Below are positions 17,431 through 26,500 of a stretch of 64,000 bases of DNA, one piece after another. The stretch covers positions 251,693 through 315,692 of the forward strand of contig NZ_JH651384.1 in assembly GCF_000260135.1 (NCBI RefSeq). Direction: 5' to 3'. How positions within the stretch are numbered: the first letter of the stretch is position 1; each line of letters opens with the position of its first letter. The position numbers and the translations under genes are program-made. This stretch comes from Thiothrix nivea DSM 5205. Its GTDB lineage: Bacteria > Pseudomonadota > Gammaproteobacteria > Thiotrichales > Thiotrichaceae. Under the pieces are notes generated by a model that saw only the letters and a program-made list of their open reading frames with translations, was not told the DNA's origin and ran no database searches.

Positions 17431-19266
17431 TCAACTCTCTTCCCCGTTAAAAAACTCATAAATCCTGTGCGCCAATGCCGAGCTAATACCGGACACTTTG
17501 GCCAGCTCTTCGGCACTGGCGCGCTCAATGGCCTTCAGGCCCCCAAACTGTTTCAGCAATACCTGCCGCCGTTTTGCACCCAGACCTTCGATCTGTTCCA
17601 GTGGTGACTGGGTGCGCGCCTTCTGTCGCCGGGCGCGATGGCCGGTGATGGCAAAACGGTGCGCTTCGTCGCGGATTTGCTGGATCAGATGCAAGGCGGC
17701 GGAATGTTCCGGCAAGGCCAGCCGCCCACGCCCCTGCTCGATAATCAGGGTTTCCAGACCAGGCTTGCGGCCTTCGCCTTTGGCAACGCCTACCACGTCC
17801 ACGCCCGTCACCTGCAATTCGCGCAATACGTCCAGCGCCTGCGCCACCTGCCCCTTGCCTCCGTCGATGAAAAGAATATCAGGTCGCTTACCATCCTGCC
17901 CAACTGCACGACGAAACCGCCGGGTCAGTGCCTGATGCATGGCAGCGTAATCATCACCGGGCTGGATGCCGTCGATATTATAGCGGCGATATTCGGATTT
18001 TACCGGCCCATTCATGTCAAACACGACGCAAGAGGCGACCGTCGCCTCGCCCATGGTGTGGCTGATATCAAAACATTCCATCCGCCCCGGCAATTCTGCC
18101 AGCCCCAATACGTCCTGCAAGGCAAACAAACGCTGCTGCATACCGGACTTGGACAGCAACTGCATCTGTAACGACTGCTCCGCATTGCGTTGCGCCAGTT
18201 CTACCCACTTGCTACGTTCACCGCGCTGCGGCTGGCGGATCACCACCTTGCGTCCCTGTTTGAGGGTCAGCATATCGGCCAGCACATCCGGCTCATCCGG
18301 CATGACCGACACTAGGATTTCACCCGGCACGTCATGGTTAAGGTAATACTGTGCTAAAAAAGACCCCAAAATTTCTGCCGGGTTCACTTCCTCATCGGGC
18401 AGATTGGGGAAAAAATTGCGGTTACCGAGGTTATTGCCGTTGCGCACGGTGAACACTTGCACGCTGGCAATGCCGGATTTCACCTCCAGCGCCACCACAT
18501 CCACATTGCCATGACCACCGCTGACATATTGCTGCTGGGAAATCTGCCGCAGGCTCTCAATCAGGTCACGGTATTCGGCGGCCTTCTCGAAATTAAGCAC
18601 ATGGGCAGCGGCTTCCATTTTTTGCACCAGTTCGTCAATCACCTCCTGGGTGCGGCCTTGCAGAAACTGGATAGCATGGCGGATGCTTTGCGCATACTCC
18701 TGCTGGCTGACCAGCCCGACGCAGGGGCCGCTGCAACGCTTGATCTGGTATTCCAGACACGGGCGTGAACGGTTGGCGAAATAACTGTCTTCACACTGAC
18801 GCGCCTTGAACAGTTTTTTCATCAGGTGCAGGGTTTGCCGTACCGCCCCAACGCTGGGGTACGGCCCGAAATACTGCCCCGGCTGCTTGCGCGACCCCCG
18901 GTAAAACTGGATGCGCGGGTATTCCTGCCCGCTGGAAATGTAAATATAAGGGTAACCCTTGCCATCTTTCAGCAGGATATTATACCGCGGGGAATGACGC
19001 TTGATCAGGTTGCTTTCCAGCAACAACGCTTCGGCTTCAGTGTTGGTAATGGCGATTTCAACATTGCAGATTTGCTTCACCATCGCGAAGATGCGGGAGT
19101 TGGCAACCGTGCCACGGAAATAGCTGGAAAGGCGGTTTTTCAGATCTTTGGCCTTGCCTACATAAAGGATTTTGCCGTCCTTGCCCAGCATACGGTACAC
19201 GCCCGGCTTGTGCGGCACGGTCTTGAGGAAATCCTTGGGGTCGAAGCTGGGCAAGTCATTTTGCAT
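17431..19266 (-). CDS. uvrC: Excinuclease ABC subunit C
   Basis: Nucleotide-excision repair endonuclease making both incisions around UvrAB-marked lesions. The 611-residue protein has an N-terminal GIY-YIG domain (GVYRMLGKDGKILYVGKAKD), the UvrB-interacting UVR motif around residues 200-235, an RNase H-like C-terminal nuclease (ECFDISH, LFIDGGKGQ), and tandem HhH motifs at the C-terminus (IEGLGAKRRQVLLKQFGG). Length and order are normal. Confidence 0.97.
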   Translation of the reverse strand: MQNDLPSFDPKDFLKTVPHKPGVYRMLGKDGKILYVGKAKDLKNRLSSYFRGTVANSRIFAMVKQICNVEIAITNTEAEALLLESNLIKRHSPRYNILLKDGKGYPYIYISSGQEYPRIQFYRGSRKQPGQYFGPYPSVGAVRQTLHLMKKLFKARQCEDSYFANRSRPCLEYQIKRCSGPCVGLVSQQEYAQSIRHAIQFLQGRTQEVIDELVQKMEAAAHVLNFEKAAEYRDLIESLRQISQQQYVSGGHGNVDVVALEVKSGIASVQVFTVRNGNNLGNRNFFPNLPDEEVNPAEILGSFLAQYYLNHDVPGEILVSVMPDEPDVLADMLTLKQGRKVVIRQPQRGERSKWVELAQRNAEQSLQMQLLSKSGMQQRLFALQDVLGLAELPGRMECFDISHTMGEATVASCVVFDMNGPVKSEYRRYNIDGIQPGDDYAAMHQALTRRFRRAVGQDGKRPDILFIDGGKGQVAQALDVLRELQVTGVDVVGVAKGEGRKPGLETLIIEQGRGRLALPEHSAALHLIQQIRDEAHRFAITGHRARRQKARTQSPLEQIEGLGAKRRQVLLKQFGGLKAIERASAEELAKVSGISSALAHRIYEFFNGEES

Positions 19267-19420
19267 AGGTGGCTATTTTGCCACACAACATTTGAACTTG
19301 CCCGGCCTGCGGAAAAAAACCGTAATCCTGCATAAAATTTACATGCAAGCACCAGCCTACCGGCCTATAGTGTAAAAATGTCTATTCCAACCAACACGGA
19401 AAATGATGGGGAGCACAATC

Positions 19421-20620
19421 ATGAGCACAGAAAAATACATTGTCTTGCGTACCAGGGAAACCTCAGCACCTACCCGCGGCGATATGGGCACGCGCGGGGC
19501 AGGTTTATCGACCTTCGGCCAACCCAAACCGGAAATCAAACTGGAGGAGGCCGACCTCAGCAAACGCGAACGCAATGACTTGCGCCGCGACCCGCGCACC
19601 CGCGCCATTGCCATGCCGATGCCGCTGCGGCTGATTGCGCCGGTCAGCAGTAGCGAAGTTCCACCTGACCCAGCACCAGCCCCGGAAACCTGGGGCGTAA
19701 AAGCAATTCGTGCACCCGAATCGCCCTATGACGGCAGCGGCGTTACGGTCGCGGTGCTGGATACCGGCATTGACCCCAACCATCCCGCCTTTGCCAATGC
19801 CAAACTGGTGCAGCAAAATTTCACCACTGAAGACCCCAATGACCTGCATGGCCACGGTACCCACTGCGCAGGCACCATCTTCGGTGCGGATGTCAACGGC
19901 ACGCGCATCGGCATTGCCCGCAACGTCGAACGCGCCCTGATCGGCAAGGTGCTGGGTGAGGGGGGCGGCACCTCCGGTACGCTGGCGAAGGCCATCCAGT
20001 GGGCCTTGCAGGAAGGCGCGCATGTCATTTCCATGTCACTGGGCATTGATTTCCCCGGCTATGTCGACTGGCTGGTGCAGCAAAACGGCATGGACGTAAA
20101 CCCCGCCACCTCGATGGCGCTGGAAGAATACCGCGCCAACGTCAACCTGTTCACCGAGCTGGCGCGTTTCGTGCAGGCTTACGGCGCTTTCGGCCAGGGA
20201 GCCATCATCGTTGCCGCTTCCGGCAATGAAAGCAAACGCCCCCAATATGAAATCTCCGTCGCACCACCTGCCGCTGGCACTGGCATCATCGCCGTGGGTG
20301 CGTTGGGGCAATCCGATAATGGGCTGATTGTGGCCAACTTCTCCAATAATCAGGCTGATGTCTCTGCCCCCGGCGTCGACATCCAGTCCGCCGAAGCCAA
20401 CAACACCGGCCTGGTCAGCATGAGCGGCACCAGCATGGCCACCCCGCATGTCGCCGGGGTAGCCGCTTTGTGGGCGCAACGCCAGCTGCAAATGACCGGG
20501 CGGGTAGAAAACCAGAGCCTGATGTCACAACTGGTTGCCAGCGGCACCTACGCCCCATTGGCACAAGGTGTTGAGGAAGATGATGTCGGTACCGGCATTG
20601 TGCAAGTACCACTGAGTTGA
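19421..20620 (+). CDS. Subtilisin-like serine protease (S8 family)
   Basis: A 399-residue protease starting at the ATG at 19421, 8 bases after GGGGAG. The catalytic triad is complete: Asp in VLDTGIDPNHP, His in HGHGTHCAGT, Ser in SGTSMATPHVAG, with the oxyanion Asn in AASGNES. The first ~95 residues are a charged N-terminal region with a conserved-looking RDPRTRAIAMPMPL segment that may act as a propeptide. I see no signal peptide, so it may be intracellular or leave by another route. It is monocistronic, with a terminator-like hairpin after it. Confidence 0.86.
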   Translation: MSTEKYIVLRTRETSAPTRGDMGTRGAGLSTFGQPKPEIKLEEADLSKRERNDLRRDPRTRAIAMPMPLRLIAPVSSSEVPPDPAPAPETWGVKAIRAPESPYDGSGVTVAVLDTGIDPNHPAFANAKLVQQNFTTEDPNDLHGHGTHCAGTIFGADVNGTRIGIARNVERALIGKVLGEGGGTSGTLAKAIQWALQEGAHVISMSLGIDFPGYVDWLVQQNGMDVNPATSMALEEYRANVNLFTELARFVQAYGAFGQGAIIVAASGNESKRPQYEISVAPPAAGTGIIAVGALGQSDNGLIVANFSNNQADVSAPGVDIQSAEANNTGLVSMSGTSMATPHVAGVAALWAQRQLQMTGRVENQSLMSQLVASGTYAPLAQGVEEDDVGTGIVQVPLS

Positions 20621-20702
20621 TGGCATTTGCTTTCCTCTTGTCATAGAGCAAGGAAAAGCACGGTTAATCTTGTTAGAGTAAGCTGATATTAACAATTTTA
20701 TT

Positions 20703-20728
20703 CCCCACTACCGGCTCAGGTAGTGGGG
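20703..20728 (+). terminator. Hairpin terminator after the S8 protease
   Basis: A perfect 10-bp stem (CCCCACTACC at 20703-20712 and GGTAGTGGGG at 20719-20728) with a 6-base loop, followed by ATGTGTTTTATC. It lies 83 bp after the protease stop and 49 bp before ppdK. Confidence 0.7.
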
Positions 20729-20776
20729 ATGTGTTTTATCAACCCCAACAATACGACTCTTACAGGGTGACACCAC

Positions 20777-23548
20777 ATGACTAAAAAATGGGTTTATTCC
20801 TACCACGAAGGCGATGGCAAAAACAAACAACTACTGGGCGGCAAGGGCGCAAACCTGTGCGAAATCACGCAGATCGGCCTCAATGTCCCTCCTGGTTTCG
20901 TCATCAGTACCGAAGCCTGCCTGAACTACCTCGACCAGCCGGATCATCAGTTACCGGATGGCGTCATGCAGCAAACACGCGAACAAATGGCCGCTCTGGA
21001 GCAAGCCACCGGCAAACAGTTCGGCAGCGCCAGCAACCCGCTGCTGGTTTCCGTGCGTTCCGGTTCCGCCATGTCGATGCCAGGCATGATGGACACCATC
21101 CTCAACCTCGGTCTCAACTCGCAGACGCTGGAGGGGCTTATCGCACAGACCAATAATGAACGCTTTGGCTACGACTCCTATCGCCGCTTCATCCAGCTAT
21201 TCGGCAAGGTCGCTCTGGGCGTGCCGGACGAGCTGTTTGACGTACAGTTTGAAGCCGTGAAAAAAGACGCGGGCGTACAAGCCGACATCGGCCTGCAAGC
21301 CGCCGACCTCAAGGAAATCAGCCAGCGCTTCCTGAGCGTGGTGCGTAACCACACCGGCAAGCCCTTCCCCGAAGACCCTTACGAACAGCTCGAAATCGCC
21401 ATCAAGGCAGTATTCAACAGCTGGATGGGCAAACGGGCGGTCGACTATCGGCGCGAATTCCAGATCACCAGGGAAATGGCCAACGGCACGGCGGTCAACG
21501 TCGTCACCATGGTGTTCGGCAACATGGGCAATGACTGCGCCACCGGCGTCGGCTTCACCCGTAACCCCGGCACCGGTGAAAACATCCTCTACGGCGAATA
21601 CTTGACCAATGCACAGGGTGAAGACGTGGTGGCAGGCATCCGTACCCCCAAAGCCTTGCAGGAAATGGCGCGTGAAATGCCCGGCCTCTACACCCAGTTG
21701 CTGGATCTGCGCAACAAGCTGGAGCGCCACTACCGCGAAATCCAGGACTTTGAATTCACCATCGAAAAAGGCGTGCTGTACTGCCTGCAAACCCGCAACG
21801 GCAAGATGAACGCCAGCGCCATGGTACGCACGTCCGTCGAAATGGTGCGCGAAAACCTGATCAGCGAAGAAGAAGCTCTGTTGCGCATCAACCCGCAACA
21901 TCTGGAACAGATGCTGTATCCACGGCTTGACCCGTCATTCAAGGGCGAAGCGCTCGCCACCGGCCTGCCCGCCTCCCCGGGCGCCGCCAGCGGCCAGGCC
22001 GTGTTCGACGCCGACCGTGCAGAGCAATTGGGCAATCAAGGCATCAAGGTCATACTGGTGCGCGAAGAAACCAAGCCGGAAGACATCCACGGCTTCTTCG
22101 CTGCCCGTGGCATCCTCACCAGCCGAGGCGGCAAAACCTCGCACGCCGCCGTGGTCGCACGCGGCATGGGCAAACCCTGTGTAGCAGGTGCGGAAGGCAT
22201 TCACGTTGACGTACAATTACGCAAGGCATTCGTCGGCAACACCGTCATCAAGGAAGGTGATGTCATTACTCTCGATGGCACACGCGGCGACATTTTCCTC
22301 GGTGAAATCCCCAAGGTCGAACCGGATTTTTCCGAAGAACTGGTCACTCTGCTGAGCTGGGCGGACAAGGTAGCGCGCCTCAAAGTCATGGCCAACGCCG
22401 ACACCCCGGTCGACGCCGCCCGCGCCCTCAAGTACGGCGCGATGGGCATCGGCCTGTGCCGTACCGAGCGCATGTTCAACGCGGTTGACCGCCTGCCGCT
22501 GGTGATCGACATGATCGTGGCCGACACCCCCGAACAGCGTCAGGCCGCGCTTGATCTGCTGCTACCAATCCAGCGTGGCGATTTCAAGGAACTGTTCAAA
22601 ACCATGTCGCCGCGCCCTGTCACCGTGCGCCTGCTCGACCCGCCAATCCACGAATTCCTGCCCAGCGAGCAGCAACTGGTGGATGAACTGGAACAACTGC
22701 ATCATTTGCGCCTGTCCGTACAGGGCATGGAAGTGGTGGTGGAAACCGCCAGGGTCATGGCCAGCAGTCATGGTGAAGCGCTACCTTCCAGCGTGCATGA
22801 GCTGGGCGACACCCGGCTAGTTGACAGCATTATTACCCGCAAGAGCCAAATCCTGAACAAGGTGCGGGCGCTGCGCGAAGTCAACCCGATGCTGGGGCAT
22901 CGCGGCGTGCGTCTGGGCATCACCTTCCCGGAAATCTACACCATGCAAATCCGCGCGGTGCTGGAAGCCGCCGCCGATTGTGTCAAGGCAGGCATCCCGG
23001 TCGCGCCGGAAATCATGGTTCCGCAAGTCTGTACCGTGCAGGAACTCAAGTACGTCAAGCGCTTGGCGCAAGCCGTTCACCAGCAGGTCGAAGCCACTTT
23101 CGGCGTCAAGGTCGACTACCACTTCGGCAGCATGATGGAAGTGGTGCGCGCCTGTATGCGGGCAGACAGTCTGGCGGAAGAAGCGCAATTCTTCTCCTTC
23201 GGCACCAACGACCTGACCCAGGCCAGCTTCTCGTTCTCACGCGAAGACGCCGAGAACAAGTTCCTGCCGATGTACAACGATCGTGGCATCTTGCAGGATA
23301 ACCCGTTCGAGGTGCTGGACGTGAAAGGTGTCGGGCGCTTGATGGGGCTGGCGGTGGAATGGGGGCGCAGCGCGCATCCGAACCTCAAGGTTGGCATCTG
23401 TGGGGAACATGGCGGGCATCCGGCCTCCATCCGCTTCTGCGATGAAATCGGCTTGAACTACGTGTCCTGTTCCGGGCCACGGGTGCCGATTGCGCGGCTG
23501 GCGGCGGCTCATGCGCAGATATTGGCGGGGAAGAAAAACACCGATTGA
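20777..23548 (+). CDS. ppdK: Pyruvate, phosphate dikinase
   Basis: Interconverts pyruvate + ATP + Pi and PEP + AMP + PPi. The 923-residue protein has the N-terminal ATP-grasp region (KQLLGGKGANLCEI), the phosphohistidine domain with GGKTSHAAVVARGMGKPC (His near residue 456), and the TIM-barrel PEP domain ending in [20 protein letters not shown] with the catalytic Cys. It is complete and intact. A 3' segment (22919 to the end) is found again at 30039-30680 at about 93% nucleotide identity, beyond the TIR/nSTAND operon. Confidence 0.96.
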   Translation: MTKKWVYSYHEGDGKNKQLLGGKGANLCEITQIGLNVPPGFVISTEACLNYLDQPDHQLPDGVMQQTREQMAALEQATGKQFGSASNPLLVSVRSGSAMSMPGMMDTILNLGLNSQTLEGLIAQTNNERFGYDSYRRFIQLFGKVALGVPDELFDVQFEAVKKDAGVQADIGLQAADLKEISQRFLSVVRNHTGKPFPEDPYEQLEIAIKAVFNSWMGKRAVDYRREFQITREMANGTAVNVVTMVFGNMGNDCATGVGFTRNPGTGENILYGEYLTNAQGEDVVAGIRTPKALQEMAREMPGLYTQLLDLRNKLERHYREIQDFEFTIEKGVLYCLQTRNGKMNASAMVRTSVEMVRENLISEEEALLRINPQHLEQMLYPRLDPSFKGEALATGLPASPGAASGQAVFDADRAEQLGNQGIKVILVREETKPEDIHGFFAARGILTSRGGKTSHAAVVARGMGKPCVAGAEGIHVDVQLRKAFVGNTVIKEGDVITLDGTRGDIFLGEIPKVEPDFSEELVTLLSWADKVARLKVMANADTPVDAARALKYGAMGIGLCRTERMFNAVDRLPLVIDMIVADTPEQRQAALDLLLPIQRGDFKELFKTMSPRPVTVRLLDPPIHEFLPSEQQLVDELEQLHHLRLSVQGMEVVVETARVMASSHGEALPSSVHELGDTRLVDSIITRKSQILNKVRALREVNPMLGHRGVRLGITFPEIYTMQIRAVLEAAADCVKAGIPVAPEIMVPQVCTVQELKYVKRLAQAVHQQVEATFGVKVDYHFGSMMEVVRACMRADSLAEEAQFFSFGTNDLTQASFSFSREDAENKFLPMYNDRGILQDNPFEVLDVKGVGRLMGLAVEWGRSAHPNLKVGICGEHGGHPASIRFCDEIGLNYVSCSGPRVPIARLAAAHAQILAGKKNTD

Positions 23549-23566
23549 TCCTGGTGATTGTGTAGG

Positions 23567-23592
23567 GGGCAACCCTCGGTGGTTGCCCTCTT
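23567..23592 (+). terminator. Bidirectional hairpin between ppdK and the WD40 gene
   Basis: A perfect 8-bp stem (GGGCAACC at 23567-23574, GGTTGCCC at 23581-23588) in the 49-bp gap between two converging genes. It is short of T's, so only moderately convincing as an intrinsic terminator. Confidence 0.5.
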
Positions 23593-23597
23593 CCGGC

Positions 23598-26500
23598 TCA
23601 ATGTTCCAGATACGGCGTCAATGTCCCGAACTCCGCCTTGCGGGTTATCACCTCCGCCAGCGCTTTCAGCAGCGGCACATCCGGATGCCCCGCTTGTTCA
23701 GCCTGGGCAATAGTGGCGGAAAAGTCCCAGTCATCGCGCACGCCATCCTTCAGCAAGTCCACGATTTCCTGTTTGGCGTAAGGGTAGCTGTCGGGGAAAT
23801 GAGCGAGGCGGTAGAACCACAGTTCAAGCAACAAGGTTGCATGATACCTCTCGGCATGATTCCCAAATGATTCGTTGATGAGGCTCCGCCCCTCTTCCAG
23901 CTCGCCTTTTGCCAGCACGATCTGAGCCAGATTGGCGAAAATATTGGGGTTGTCGGGTACTTCCTGAATGACCTGCCGATAGTATTTTTCGGCTTGATCA
24001 AAATCCTTTCGGGTATTTTGTAAAAAGATGGCGTAGCCAGTCAGCGCATCCGCATCCTTTGGATTTTTCTCAATAGCCTGCTGATACTGCTTTTCTGCTT
24101 CAGCAAGCGCGGCCTCATCCACTTTGGGCGCTGCTGCTTCCGCTGATGCAGCAGCTGTTGCCGGTTCAACGCTGGTAGCCACCTCCCCGGCGGAATAATC
24201 CTTGATCTTCCCCAGGTTATATAAGGCCAGCTTGCCCGAGGTGAGCGACACGGCGATCCAGCAGCCCGTCGGCGTACAGCGGAAGTCGAAGTCCCAAAGG
24301 GGCGATGGCGTGGAAAACTCTGTCGGCAAACGCAAACGGAACAGTTCGCTGTGCGTATCCAAATCCCACAGCCGCACGGTCATGTCACTGCTCACCGTTG
24401 CCAGTTCGCGGCTGTCCGGGCTGAAAATGGCTTTGTACACCGCCTGTTCATGCCCGTTCAGGCGCAGGGGTGGGGCAGCGCCGCTGGTGGGGTAGACGCT
24501 GACGAAGCCTTCGCGCCCCACGCTGGCGAGCGCAGCGCCGTCCGGGCTGAGGCTTGCCCAAAGGAGTGCATCGTTGGCCGTGGCGAGGGTTTTCGCGGTG
24601 GACGGTTGGGTGGTCAAGTCCCAGAGTTTGAGTTTGAAATCGTCATTACCAGCGCTCAGCAACAGTTTGCCTGATGGATCAAAGCTGACCGACTCGACTT
24701 TCCCTTCATGCGCCTCAAACAACTGTGGTTTCCCCTCACCCTCCAGCGGAAACAGGCCGATGCGCCCATCGTAGCTGGCGGTGGCGAGTTGGGAGCCGTC
24801 GGGGGAGAAGGCGACGGCGTGGACAACATCCTTGTGGTCGGTAAAAGTTTTTTCCATTTTTAATTCAAGATGTTTAGACTTGCTATCGTAATGAACTGAC
24901 CAAACTTTAACTGTATGATCATTGCTACTAGACGCAAATAATGTGCCTGAAGAATTAAAACTAAAACGATCTACAAGATTATTATGAGCATCCTTTATTT
25001 CTGCCAAAATCTCACTTTGGGGATCATCAGCAGTTGGTAAACGATACACACGAATACTCCCGTCATAGAATCCAACGACTACAAATTCCCCATCGGGTGA
25101 AATAGCATTTGAAAAGGGTTTGACTGGCAACCCCACCAGCCATTGCTGCGGCAAATCCCCGCCCCAGCGTTTCACCGTGCCATCGTTGCTGGCGCTGTAC
25201 AGCGTCGCGGCAGCTTGCCCCTGCGCCTGCCACAGCGTCAAACCCGTCACCGTCGCCGTATGCCCTTGCAGGATGCGCCGGGTGACGCCGGTTGCCACAT
25301 CCCACAGGCGGATGGTGTTGTCGCTGCTCGCGGAGGCCAGCAGCCCATCGGGAAGGAATTGCAGGCCGAACACCGCGTTCTGGTGGCCTTTGAGCCGCCG
25401 GAGGGCTTGCCCGGTTTGGGCATTCCAGAGGATGATGCTTTGGTCTGCACTGGAGCTTGCCAAGGTTTGCCCATCCGCACTGAACGCAACGCCAGTGGCT
25501 TGGGCATTATGCCCCGCCAACACCTGCAAGCTGACGCCTTTCTCCCAATCCCACAAGCGCACGGTATTGTCATACGAGGCGCTGGCGAGTTGCCGCCCAT
25601 CCGGGCTGAAGGCCAAGCCATGACCTGCGGCAATCAACCGGCTATGCCCTTCCAGCACCCGCAACAGCTTCGGCGGCGCGTCTTTCCCCTCCCCTGACAA
25701 GGGGAGGCCGGGAGGGGTTTCTTCTATCGCCCACAACCGTATCTTGCCATCATCATGCCCACTGGCGAGCACCTTGCCATCCGGGGTCAAGGCCAGTGCT
25801 TCCACCTTGCCGAATGCCTGGCCTTGCGCATCCGCCGACCACTGCTGCAAGGGCTGGGCGGGCTGCCCGTCGTGCGGCAACGCCCAGCGGATGATCTGGC
25901 CATCCTCACCGCCTGAAAACAGCCAGGGTTGTTTGGGGTGGAAAACAATATCCCACACTGTTCCCATCCCATTGCTTCCGGCTGTCTTGTCATGCCCTTC
26001 CAGCAGTGGCTTCACCAGCTTGCCGCTGGCGCGTTCAAACAGCGCCACCGTGCCGCGTTCGCCGGAGGCCGCCAGCCAGTGCCCGTCCGGGCTGATGGCG
26101 ACATCGCCAGTTAATTGGGGCAGGGGCTTGTCGCCGTCCTGATAGGTGGCTTGCGCCGCGCCACCCATGATGCCGGTGAAGCCCGCCAGCAGGTCGCGGG
26201 CATGACGGCGGCTGGCCGGGACTTCATCCTCCAGGTTGGCAATCTTGTTGAGCTTTTTGCGGGCTTCGGCAAAGTCCTCCCCCCGCGCCAGCAGGGAGGT
26301 GTGGGTCAGGGTGGCGTCAAACAGTTCTTTGGTGCGTTGCTGTTCTGACGCCAGCGCCCGTTCATTCTGTTCACCCGCCCGGTTGCGCTCGATGACCGCC
26401 CATGCCGCCAATACCGCCGCAACCACAAACGCCAGCAAGGCGAACATGTACTGCTTCCTGATCCGCGCCAGTTCCGCCTTGCGCCGCGCCTCTTCCGCCG

